Assembly (NCBI GenBank): GCA_017608725.1
Contig: JAFCFG010000065.1
Location: 1-6,138, forward strand
Source of the DNA: Candidatus Iainarchaeum sp.
GTDB lineage: Archaea; Iainarchaeota; Iainarchaeia; Iainarchaeales; GCA-2688035
DNA: 6,138 bases
Direction of reading: 5' to 3'
Every line of letters starts with the position of its first letter. The stretch's first letter is position 1. Below, one piece after another: positions 1 to 5,418 of the stretch. The notes beneath the pieces are model-generated. The model had not been told where the DNA came from. It made no database searches and worked only from the letters and a program-made list of their open reading frames with translations. A program made the position numbers and the translations under genes.

Positions 1-114
1 CAAGTGCACGTCAAACGCTTTCAGGGTCCCCCTTACTGTAACGTCTCCTTTCAGCATTACTAGAATTTCTTTTCCAATGCTTTCGTTCAGCATATCAAAT
101 GGTCTGTTCGCCAT
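1..114 (-). CDS. Sm-like (Lsm/SmAP) RNA-binding protein, 5' part only
   Basis: The first 38 codons are present and the rest lies beyond the left edge. The reading begins MANRPFDMLNESIGKEILV and ends at FDVHL. This matches the start of archaeal Sm-like proteins: a short N-terminal helix (RPFDMLNESIG) followed by the Sm1 strands with the conserved G23, G29, L31, F34, D35 and H37. Archaeal Lsm proteins form hexameric or heptameric rings that bind U-rich RNA, and a role in RNA metabolism is inferred by family. Sm2 is not in the window, so integrity cannot be judged. The ATG is 6 bases after the stop of the upstream MinD gene and a GGAGTGATC ribosome binding site overlaps that stop, so the two genes are very probably cotranscribed and translationally coupled. 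The partial gene is easy to miss because no stop codon lies inside the window. Confidence 0.87.
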   Translation of the reverse strand, partial: MANRPFDMLNESIGKEILVMLKGDVTVRGTLKAFDVHL

Positions 115-118
115 ATCT

Positions 119-127
119 GATCACTCC
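119..127 (-). promoter_or_regulatory. Ribosome binding site of the Lsm gene, overlapping the minD stop
   Basis: On the minus strand GGAGTGATC matches the archaeal Shine-Dalgarno consensus GGAGGTGATC with one base missing. It includes the TGA stop of the MinD gene (121-123), and the GGAG core is 9 bases from the Lsm ATG. Ribosomes ending minD translation would sit on this site, which suggests coupled translation. Confidence 0.75.
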
Positions 128-960
128 TTTGATACCGTTTCTTTTTTTATTTGAACCGCGCTGGGCCTTTTCTTTCCTCTTTTGAATATTCCCAACAACT
201 TGCTTAAAAATCCTTTTTTCTCTTCTTCAACAGTGTACCTGCTTAGCTTGACGCCGGCAACCTTTGCTGCAATCTTTCTGATTGCGGTTGCCGCCGGCGT
301 GTTCGGTGTCCTCAGCATTACTGGCTGGACCTTTTCCTGCATAAAGCTCTTCCTTACTTCGGGGTCATATGGGATAAGGCCGTAAACAGGCAGCTCAAGC
401 ATTTTCATTATGTCATCTTTGTCGATTTCACCCTTTTCCCCCATGCTGAAGTTGACTACAACACCAATTGGGTTGCTGCCAAGCCTTTGCGAAATCAGCT
501 TTGTTTTCAGAACATCAGCAATGCTTGGGCTGTTTGCAATGGTAATCAACAAAATTTCGTCTGCTGCAGCAAGAGCTGCCATGACATTTTTCTCTATTCC
601 TGCGGGGGCATCCAACAAAATGAAATCGTATCTGGGCGCAACCTCCCTTATAACGGATTCCAGCCTTTCGCTGTCAATTCTCCTGTATCCCTCAAGGCTT
701 AGGCCACTTGGAATGAAGTGGACTCCGCCTGGGCCATCGTAGATTGCGTCATCTATTGTGCTCTCTCCAAGCAGCACATCATGCAGGGTTATTGGGCTGC
801 TCTGCATGGCTAGCAATAAACTTAGATTTGCCATTGCGATGTCAGCGTCAACCAACAGAACTTTGTTGTTCATTTGGCTTAAGGCAATCCCCAAGTTCGC
901 TGTAAGGGTTGTCTTGCCAACCCCGCCTTTGCCGCTTGCAATGGTAATAATTCTTCCCAT
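121..960 (-). CDS. minD: MinD-type ParA/MinD family ATPase with C-terminal membrane-targeting helix
   Basis: This 279-aa protein is a deviant Walker P-loop ATPase. Residues 10-18 (GKGGVGKTT) are the deviant Walker A motif with signature lysine K11 and P-loop K16. VDAD at 37-40 is the A' motif and ILLDAPAG at 114-121 is Walker B. Such enzymes dimerise on ATP and position cell-division or other membrane and polar structures. Residues about 249-262 (KGFLSKLLGIFKRG) form a basic amphipathic segment like the bacterial MinD membrane-targeting helix, followed by a polar tail of 17 residues that bacterial MinD lacks. Length is normal for archaeal MinD homologues. No MinE or MinC is visible, and archaea generally lack MinE, so the partner is unknown. 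The ATG at 960 has a GGGGG motif (968-972) 7 bases upstream. The gene probably heads a minD-lsm transcript. Confidence 0.9.
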   Translation of the reverse strand: MGRIITIASGKGGVGKTTLTANLGIALSQMNNKVLLVDADIAMANLSLLLAMQSSPITLHDVLLGESTIDDAIYDGPGGVHFIPSGLSLEGYRRIDSERLESVIREVAPRYDFILLDAPAGIEKNVMAALAAADEILLITIANSPSIADVLKTKLISQRLGSNPIGVVVNFSMGEKGEIDKDDIMKMLELPVYGLIPYDPEVRKSFMQEKVQPVMLRTPNTPAATAIRKIAAKVAGVKLSRYTVEEEKKGFLSKLLGIFKRGKKRPSAVQIKKETVSKE

Positions 961-980
961 TTTTTATCCCCCGAGTCTTT

Positions 981-1020
981 TTTATATCTAAACTATCTAA
1001 AATACCTTCTTTTATTTAAA
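981..1020 (-). promoter_or_regulatory. Two TATA-box candidates upstream of minD
   Basis: In the 88-bp gap before minD the minus strand carries a perfect TTTAAATA (1013-1020) and a looser TTTAGATATAAA (981-992). The first predicts a start of transcription near 990 and a leader of about 30 nt that would contain the GGGGG ribosome binding site. The second would give an almost leaderless message, so the first fits better. The same stretch has a T5 run (1018-1022) that could also end transcription of the upstream genes. It is assigned by consensus and distance only. Confidence 0.55.
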
Positions 1021-1048
1021 AAGCTTTTCTGGGGGCCCTGTTGGAAAA

Positions 1049-1504
1049 TTATAGTTGTCTTCCCAGGGCCTTTTCAATGTCCTCTGCAATCACCTTTAGT
1101 TCTACTGTTGAAAGGCTGCTGTTTGCCTTTACGATAAAAAGCTTTCCGTTTAATTGAAAAAGCATGTTCCATTCGCTGTTCTGTTTGAAGGCAATGGAAT
1201 CAGGCCTTGAGAAATGCCTGTCAACAAACTTGAAGAGCTCCGTAGCACTTTCAGCTTCCTTTGCGCCGTTGCCCTCGCTGCTGAAAACAAGGTTGCTGTT
1301 GTGCTTTACAACAGTTATGCTGTTAACCAAATGCTTTCTCCTCAAGCAGGCCAACAGCTTTTTTGCATCCCTGCCATGCAATTCGATTTTCTGGCCCTTG
1401 AGCATGTCTCTTAGCACTTGCAACTGCTGTTCCGGAACAACGGTGTCGTCTACTGCAATCACCTTGGCAGCAAACCTTGTCACAAAGTAAGATAATGGGT
1501 TCAT
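1049..1504 (-). CDS. Unrecognised 151-aa protein of the NYN/DUF2226-like operon
   Basis: I do not recognise this protein. It is predicted to be soluble, with no signal peptide or membrane segment. It begins MNPLSYFVTRFAAKVIAV. A lysine/arginine-rich central part (KIELHGRDAKKLLACLRRKHLV) is followed by an acidic linker near residues 78-90. The C-terminal module at about 110-148 (SEWNMLFQLNGKLFIVKANS, then a helix ending IEKALGRQL) looks like a compact beta-hairpin plus helix. The ATG at 1504 is chosen over the TTG at 1510 because the GGAGAG ribosome binding site lies 8 bases before the ATG but only 2 before the TTG. It starts 29 bases after the stop of the DUF2226-like gene, so they are probably cotranscribed. 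It may be a separate C-terminal partner of that protein, which is inference only. Confidence 0.75.
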   Translation of the reverse strand: MNPLSYFVTRFAAKVIAVDDTVVPEQQLQVLRDMLKGQKIELHGRDAKKLLACLRRKHLVNSITVVKHNSNLVFSSEGNGAKEAESATELFKFVDRHFSRPDSIAFKQNSEWNMLFQLNGKLFIVKANSSLSTVELKVIAEDIEKALGRQL

Positions 1505-1533
1505 TTCCAACGCTCTCCAATTCCTGCTGCTCC

Positions 1534-2022
1534 CTAAATTGAACCTAGTCCAAATCGTTTTAAAATTTTTTCCCTCTGCTCGGTTTTTGATAAATCCGCT
1601 TTTAACAGCTCCAGCACAGTGCCTGGTCTGTAAACAGCTGGCAAAAGTTTTAAGAAGATGTCAATGCCCACAGGGTGCAACAGCGCGATTTTTTCGTTAA
1701 ATGCAATAATTAAATCAATCTGTTGCTTTGTTAAGGCGTTCACATCGAAAACGCCTTTCTTTGCCTTCAGCAGGTTTAGCGAAAGCCTGAGACCCTGAAG
1801 GCCATAGAAGGTTTTGTTGATGCTTATTGCTTCAAAAACCGCTCCAATTATTTCCCTGCCAAGAATCAACAGGATTGCTTCTTCAATGCCGGTTATGCCC
1901 TCGGCTGTTGCAACCATATAACCGCTGAAATTACTGTTCAATAGCTGGGTTACCTTTTTGTCTGCAGCTGTTTTTTCAAAAGAAACCCTTTTTTCAACAA
2001 TGTTTCCAACAGGAATGTTCAT
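1534..2022 (-). CDS. DUF2226-like archaeal protein of unknown function
   Basis: This 162-aa protein starts MNIPVGNIVEKRVSFEK. Its core at 33-65 (SGYMVATAEGITGIEEAILL, then GREIIGAVFEA) has the pattern of a small alpha/beta domain: a strand, an acidic glycine turn, a second strand and a 'G.iiGAvfE' hairpin. A helix follows at 97-112 (LTKQQIDLIIAFNEKI). From memory this order resembles archaeal DUF2226 and, more distantly, bacterial PATAN/DUF4388 domains, which are linked to signalling and regulation. No biochemical function is known to me. The C-terminal third (about 113-162) is leucine-rich and helical. The ATG at 2022 is preferred to the TTG at 2028 because the AGGTG motif is 7 bases from the ATG but 1 base from the TTG. 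It lies 39 bases after the NYN gene, so the two probably share a transcript. The family call needs a profile search. Confidence 0.7.
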   Translation of the reverse strand: MNIPVGNIVEKRVSFEKTAADKKVTQLLNSNFSGYMVATAEGITGIEEAILLILGREIIGAVFEAISINKTFYGLQGLRLSLNLLKAKKGVFDVNALTKQQIDLIIAFNEKIALLHPVGIDIFLKLLPAVYRPGTVLELLKADLSKTEQREKILKRFGLGSI

Positions 2023-2061
2023 CTTCAAGCACCTGGCCCTTTTTCAAAAAGAATGTTCATC

Positions 2062-2526
2062 TTATGCACCCAACGCAATTACGATGTCAGCAGTGTTCTT
2101 CAAAGCAGCAGCACTTGCTTCCTCTGCAAGAACAACAATTGTTTCCTTTCCATTGGCCTTTGCCTTTATGATTGCAGGCAGGAAATCGCTGTCCCTTGTA
2201 ACAAACGCTACCGCATGGATTGACTTCTTGAAAACAGACTCTGTTGCATCAACAGCCATTGCAACATCGATGTCTCCAACAGTAATAACCGACTCAAAGC
2301 CCTGGTTTACAACTGCCTCAACCAGCTTGCTTGTTGCAAACTGGTTCAAGAAAACCTTTGCAATCTTCAGGTTGCCGTACCTGTTCAAAACCCTTTTAAT
2401 GTCCTCCAGGTCAATTTCCAGCTCTTTCCTCAGAATGTTCGGGCCGTCAACAAAAACCGCGAGGTTTTTCTCCTTCTTTCTCTTAACTACCTTGCCAATC
2501 TTCTTCTTGACCTTGTCAAAAACCAA
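2062..2526 (-). CDS. NYN-domain protein, TIGR00288-type (PIN-like putative RNase)
   Basis: This 154-aa protein has a basic N-terminal extension (residues 4-20, KVKKKIGKVVKRKKEK) followed by one NYN domain of the PIN-like nuclease fold. Visible acidic motifs are VDGPN at 26-30 (D27, N30), GDIDVAMAVDA at 84-94 (D87, D93) and TRDSDFLP at 110-117 (D112, D114). These match the metal-binding acidic cluster of the family. The run LEDIKRVLNRYGNLKIAKVF and the later NGKETIVVLAEE are typical of the archaeal TIGR00288 group. RNA cleavage is inferred from the fold; the substrate is unknown. The only plausible start is the TTG at 2526: upstream the frame stays open only to a TAA and contains no ATG. A TATA box about 30 bases upstream implies a leaderless or nearly leaderless message. 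It is the first gene of the probable NYN / DUF2226-like / 151-aa operon. Confidence 0.87.
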   Translation of the reverse strand: MVFDKVKKKIGKVVKRKKEKNLAVFVDGPNILRKELEIDLEDIKRVLNRYGNLKIAKVFLNQFATSKLVEAVVNQGFESVITVGDIDVAMAVDATESVFKKSIHAVAFVTRDSDFLPAIIKAKANGKETIVVLAEEASAAALKNTADIVIALGA

Positions 2527-2551
2527 ACCAGAACACCAGGGCGCGATATAT

Positions 2552-2559
2552 TATATAAA
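2552..2559 (-). promoter_or_regulatory. TATA box of the NYN gene operon
   Basis: The minus strand reads TTTATATA, a match to the archaeal TATA consensus TTTAWATA, inside a longer run TTTTATATAATATA. Its centre is about 30 bases from the TTG start at 2526, so transcription should begin within a few bases of that codon. Confidence 0.65.
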
Positions 2560-2718
2560 AGAATAATTGTAGGTAACCATAAAAACATATTTAAAACAAT
2601 TCAAACAACAACAAGCCAAAAAAAGTACTTAAAAGTAAATTCAAACAACCGGAAAATAAACAAAAAACAAAAAAATTAAAATAAACAAGGGAGTAAATTC
2701 AAATAAAGCATGGAAAAG

Positions 2719-2729
2719 ATATTTAAAAC
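2719..2729 (+). promoter_or_regulatory. TATA box of aIF5A
   Basis: ATATTTAAAAC matches an archaeal TATA element. Its centre is about 40 bases before the ATG at 2764, predicting transcription from about 2750 and a leader of roughly 14 nt. No Shine-Dalgarno motif precedes the ATG, consistent with short-leader translation. Confidence 0.6.
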
Positions 2730-2730
2730 C

Positions 2731-2747
2731 AATTAATCTAATTAATT
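2731..2747. promoter_or_regulatory. Perfect 7-bp palindrome between TATA box and start of aIF5A
   Basis: AATTAAT-CTA-ATTAATT is a perfect inverted repeat directly after the TATA element and just before the predicted transcription start. A protein bound here would block RNA polymerase, so it is a candidate operator. AT-only palindromes arise easily by chance in such DNA, so confidence is low. Confidence 0.3.
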
Positions 2748-2763
2748 CCAGACAGTGTTTTTT

Positions 2764-3165
2764 ATGGCTGAAGGGGAAAAGAAATTCGCTTCTGTTGGCA
2801 GCCTAAAACCAGGCAGCTTTGTTCTAATTGAGGGAGAGGTCTGCCAAGTAAAGAGCACAGAAAAAAGCAAACCAGGAAAACATGGCTCAGCAAAGGCAAG
2901 GATTGTTGCATTCAACATTTTCACAGGGGCAAAGAAGGGGTTGCTCAAACCAACAAGCGCAGAGGCAGAGGTTCCAATAATAACCAGGTCAGCAGCACAG
3001 GTAGTAGCGATAATGGGCGACATAGTCCAGATAATGGACCTGCAGAGCTATGAAACATTCGACGTAAAAAAACCAGAGGGCATTTCCGGCCTGCAGAGCG
3101 GAACAGAAGTGGAGTACCTGCGCTGGGGCGACCAAATAAAGATACTGAGGAAGAAGGGAAGCTAG
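2764..3165 (+). CDS. eif5a: Translation initiation factor 5A (aIF5A), hypusine-containing
   Basis: This 133-aa protein is the archaeal homologue of eIF5A / bacterial EF-P, which binds the ribosome and relieves stalling during elongation. Residues about 8-70 form the SH3-like first domain and about 71-133 the OB-fold domain (VVAIMGDIVQIMDLQSYETF onward). The loop KSKPGKHGSAKAR (34-46) is the modification site, and K39 is the lysine expected to become deoxyhypusine or hypusine. Length is normal for the family. The ATG at 2764 gives the usual N-terminus MAEGEKKF. A GTG at 2755 in frame would add only three residues (MFF) and is less likely. The gene ends at TAG 3163-3165 inside a tandem duplication that copies its last 63 bases plus 18 bases downstream. 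The reading frame itself is intact. Confidence 0.96.
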   Translation: MAEGEKKFASVGSLKPGSFVLIEGEVCQVKSTEKSKPGKHGSAKARIVAFNIFTGAKKGLLKPTSAEAEVPIITRSAAQVVAIMGDIVQIMDLQSYETFDVKKPEGISGLQSGTEVEYLRWGDQIKILRKKGS

Positions 3166-3262
3166 AGCATCAGCAAAGGCCAAACAGAAGTGGAGTACCT
3201 GCGCTGGGCGACCAAATAAAGATACTGAGGAAGAAGGGAAGCTAGAGCATCAGCAAAGGCCA
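3102..3262 (+). repeat. Tandem duplication of the aIF5A 3' end (81 bp + 80 bp)
   Basis: Copy 1 (3102-3182) starts AACAGAAGTGGAGTACCTG and ends CAGCAAAGGCCA. It contains the last 63 coding bases of aIF5A, its TAG and some downstream sequence. Copy 2 (3183-3262) is identical by eye except for one lost G (GGGG at 3124-3127 becomes GGG). Copy 2 lies after the stop and is not translated with the gene: its frame would be shifted by the lost G and ends quickly at TAA. The junction shows about 1 base of microhomology. The near-identity implies a recent event or an assembly error. Confidence 0.95.
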
Positions 3263-3280
3263 ATTGCATTTCCATGCAAT
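3263..3280. other. Short perfect hairpin after the duplication
   Basis: ATTGCAT-TTCC-ATGCAAT forms a 7-bp stem with a 4-base loop immediately after the second repeat copy. It could be an mRNA 3'-end structure for aIF5A. There is no U-run after it, so an intrinsic terminator is not supported. Confidence 0.35.
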
Positions 3281-3287
3281 AGTTAGC

Positions 3288-3336
3288 TTTATTAAGCGCA
3301 AATTCTATTTTATATTCAACTAAATTTTCAGGAGGG
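3288..3336 (+). promoter_or_regulatory. Promoter candidates and ribosome binding site of the phasin-like gene
   Basis: TTTATTAA (3288-3295) is a TATA candidate predicting transcription from about 3317, and a second one, ATTTTATATT (3307-3316), would place the start near 3337. The ribosome binding site GGAGGG (3331-3336) is strong and 5 bases before the ATG at 3342. It would be lost from a message begun at the second TATA, so the first is preferred. Confidence 0.5.
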
Positions 3337-3341
3337 TAAAC

Positions 3342-3734
3342 ATGGCTAAAGATATGGTTAAAGAAGGATTGACATTTGCCTTGGGCATAGTGAAAATAAG
3401 TGGAGAGCAGTTCAACAGGGTGGTAAAGGGCCTTGAGAAAAAGCACAAGGTCAGTTCAAACGAAGGCAAAAGGATGGTTTACGCTTGGATTACACAGCAA
3501 CAGAAACAGCTTGAAAAAATGCAAAGGAACTTGAAGAGAGAAGTGCTGAAGACAAGGTTGTACAGTGCAAAGGATCTGGAGAAGATGAACAGCCTGATCA
3601 AAAGGCTTTCAAGGGAGATAACAAAGTTGCAGCGCAAAAAGAAGAAAGCAGAGAAAACAAGGAAAAAGAAGGCAGTGAAAAAGGGAAAGAAAAGGCCTGC
3701 TAAGAAAAAGGCCAAAAGAAAAAAGAAAAGATGA
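3342..3734 (+). CDS. Phasin-like helical protein with histone-H1-like basic tail
   Basis: This 130-aa protein starts MAKDMVKEGLTFALGIVKIS. The order 'short amphipathic helix (3-18), GLEKKHKVSSNEGKRMV (30-46), long charged helix (47-97)' resembles small phasin-family / PhaF-like proteins often encoded next to UbiB/AarF kinases. That family typically has an N-terminal hydrophobic helix and a predicted coiled coil. Here residues 98-130 are almost only K, R and A, with 24 of 33 basic, as in the tails of histone H1 or Pseudomonas PhaF, which bind nucleic acid. DNA or RNA binding, or interaction with acidic lipids, is therefore plausible but inferred. No polyhydroxyalkanoate synthase is visible, so a storage-granule role is not supported. 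It has a strong GGAGGG site and ends 6 bases before the kinase gene, implying one operon and a shared job. Confidence 0.75.
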   Translation: MAKDMVKEGLTFALGIVKISGEQFNRVVKGLEKKHKVSSNEGKRMVYAWITQQQKQLEKMQRNLKREVLKTRLYSAKDLEKMNSLIKRLSREITKLQRKKKKAEKTRKKKAVKKGKKRPAKKKAKRKKKR

Positions 3735-3740
3735 AGCTAG

Positions 3741-5411
3741 ATGTTCAGCTTTATTGAAACGCCCGGGGACATAAAAAGGTTTCTTGAAATAATGAGGGTT
3801 TTTCTCAAGTACGGATGGGAATCGGCCTTTGAACTAAGGAAGATGAAGGAAAAGTTCCCATTCCTAAGCAGGCTGGAGGGAACCCACGTAGAAGACAAAG
3901 AGGCTCCTGGGCCGGTGAAGCTCAGAAAAATATTTGAAGAGCTTGGCCCAACCTTTATAAAGTTTGGTCAGATGCTGAGCACTAGACCAGACCTAGTAAA
4001 AGAAGATTACATTGAGGAACTGAAAAAGCTGCAGGACCAAGTACCGGGCTTTGATTTTGTTGAAGTAAAGCACATAATAAAAAGCGAACTGGGAAAGCCT
4101 GTAGACAAGCTGTTCAGAAAATTTGAAACAAAGCCTGTTGCAGCTGCTTCTCTTGGTCAGGTCCATTTCGCAGAACTGAACAACGGGAGAAAAGTAGCAG
4201 TAAAAGTCCAGAGGCCAGACATACAGCACACGATTGCCGAGGACCTGAGAATAATCAGTTTCATCGCTGGCTTGGTGGAAAAGAACATCAAAAGCACACA
4301 GTATTACAACCCAAAAAGCGTTGCAGAAGAGTTTGCCGAAACAATCAGAAAGGAGCTGGACTACAACAAGGAGGCAAAGAATGCTGAGAGGTTTGCCAGG
4401 AATTTTCAACACGACAAAAGCATTGTAATTCCAAAGGTCTTCTGGAAATACACTGGTAGAAGAGTCCTAACATTGGAGCGGGTTCATGGAAAGAAGATAA
4501 GCGCATTCTACAAAAACAAGGACAAGGCCTTGAAGAAAAGGATTGCAGAGAAATACATCGACTGCTTTTTCAGGCAGATGCTTGTTCACGGTTTCTTTCA
4601 AGCTGACCCGCATCCAGCAAACATCTTTGTTTCCGTACACAAAAAGAAGCCAATAATAAGCCTTGTTGATTTTGGAATGGCTGGAAGGCTTAGCTATGAT
4701 TTGAGGGACAATTTTGCAACAGCCATGGTGCTGATAGTGGACAGAAACGTAAAGGGCCTTACAAAGCACTTTCTGGCAATGAAGCTGATTGACAGGCTGT
4801 ACAATGAGCAGCAGTTCATCCTTGACATGGAGGAATTAATTGATTACTTCTATGACGTAGACTACAACAGAATTGACTTTGGGGGCTTTGGGAATGCCCT
4901 AATCAAGCTGATGGTAAGGCACAGAATCAGGATACCGAAGCACTACCTCCTCTTCTTGAGGAGCATAAGCATGGCCCAGGACACAGTGAAGCAGCTCTAC
5001 CCGGAAATAAACCTGATTGGGAATGCAAGGCCATACATCGACAGACTGTTGAAGGAAAAGACAAAGCCGAGGTACATGCTGAAAAGCTTCAGGGAGAACT
5101 ACTTTGAATTCCAGCGCTTTTTCAGGGAATTGCCTGAAAGCATTATGAACATATTCAAGCGAATGGAGGAAGAAAACCTCAAGGTCTCGTTGGAAGCAAG
5201 AACCATAGATGAATTGAGCGACTCCCTGAACAAAAGCACTACCACCCTGAGCATTAGTATTGTGATGGCTGCCCTAATCCTTGCATCTGCAATGCTGCTG
5301 AACACAGACATCAACACGCCTCTTGGAAACAGCGCTGATTTGGGGGCGTTTGGATTTATTATAGTATTAATAGTGGGGCTATTTGTAATCATAAGAATTA
5401 TCAATGCCTGA
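3741..5411 (+). CDS. UbiB/AarF/ABC1-family atypical kinase-like ATPase, membrane-anchored
   Basis: This 556-aa protein has the full ABC1 signature. The N-terminal extension carries KxGQ (K74-F-G-Q77) in LGPTFIKFGQMLSTRPDL. The alanine-rich nucleotide loop is VAAASLGQVH (133-142), and K155 in VAVKVQRP is the beta-3 lysine. ExD is E205-L-D207. The catalytic loop is QADPHPANIF (D289, N294) and the metal-binding DFG is D310-F-G312. Two hydrophobic segments near 503-520 and 536-552 form a C-terminal hairpin anchor, as usual in this family. UbiB/Coq8 members bind ATP and support isoprenoid lipid or quinone metabolism; ATPase rather than protein-kinase activity is known for Coq8. Which lipid is involved here is unknown. 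The ATG is 6 bases after the phasin-like stop with no clear ribosome binding site, so translation is probably coupled. All key residues are present and the length is normal. Confidence 0.95.
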   Translation: MFSFIETPGDIKRFLEIMRVFLKYGWESAFELRKMKEKFPFLSRLEGTHVEDKEAPGPVKLRKIFEELGPTFIKFGQMLSTRPDLVKEDYIEELKKLQDQVPGFDFVEVKHIIKSELGKPVDKLFRKFETKPVAAASLGQVHFAELNNGRKVAVKVQRPDIQHTIAEDLRIISFIAGLVEKNIKSTQYYNPKSVAEEFAETIRKELDYNKEAKNAERFARNFQHDKSIVIPKVFWKYTGRRVLTLERVHGKKISAFYKNKDKALKKRIAEKYIDCFFRQMLVHGFFQADPHPANIFVSVHKKKPIISLVDFGMAGRLSYDLRDNFATAMVLIVDRNVKGLTKHFLAMKLIDRLYNEQQFILDMEELIDYFYDVDYNRIDFGGFGNALIKLMVRHRIRIPKHYLLFLRSISMAQDTVKQLYPEINLIGNARPYIDRLLKEKTKPRYMLKSFRENYFEFQRFFRELPESIMNIFKRMEEENLKVSLEARTIDELSDSLNKSTTTLSISIVMAALILASAMLLNTDINTPLGNSADLGAFGFIIVLIVGLFVIIRIINA

Positions 5412-5418
5412 ATTGACC

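Larger units (their letters stand above)
2527..2763. other. Divergent, very A-rich promoter region with short direct repeats
   Basis: This 237-bp gap separates the minus-strand NYN operon from the plus-strand aIF5A gene. The plus strand is strongly purine/A-biased from about 2580 to 2710. ATTCAAACAAC occurs at 2599-2609 and 2639-2649, and AGTAAATTCAAA at 2634-2645 and 2692-2703, so ATTCAAA appears three times. ATATTTAAAAC is repeated at 2587-2597 and 2719-2729; the second copy is the likely aIF5A TATA element. I see no ORF and no tRNA or known RNA. The repeats could be regulator sites or chance in A-rich DNA. Confidence 0.6.

Noticed and set aside
1031..1070. Possible hairpin GGCCCTG / CAGGGCC around the stop of the 151-aa gene
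   Set aside because: The 7-bp arms are 23 bases apart and one lies inside coding sequence; no U-run follows in the right position, so a terminator is not supported.
1958..2566. Long 202-codon plus-strand open frame opposite the NYN gene
   Set aside because: It is the complement of two well-supported minus-strand genes, rich in F, S and T as expected for an antisense shadow, and no domain is recognisable.
2581..2706. CRISPR-like array in the A-rich intergenic repeats
   Set aside because: The repeats are only 11-12 bp, unevenly spaced and imperfect, with no Cas genes, so they do not form a CRISPR array.
3162..3446. Minus-strand open frame covering the second repeat copy and the phasin promoter
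   Set aside because: It reads antisense across the duplicated aIF5A tail and the start of a supported gene, has no recognisable motif and is a by-product of the duplication.
3993..4412. 139-codon minus-strand frame inside the kinase gene
   Set aside because: It is antisense to conserved kinase motifs and its composition is that of a shadow frame.
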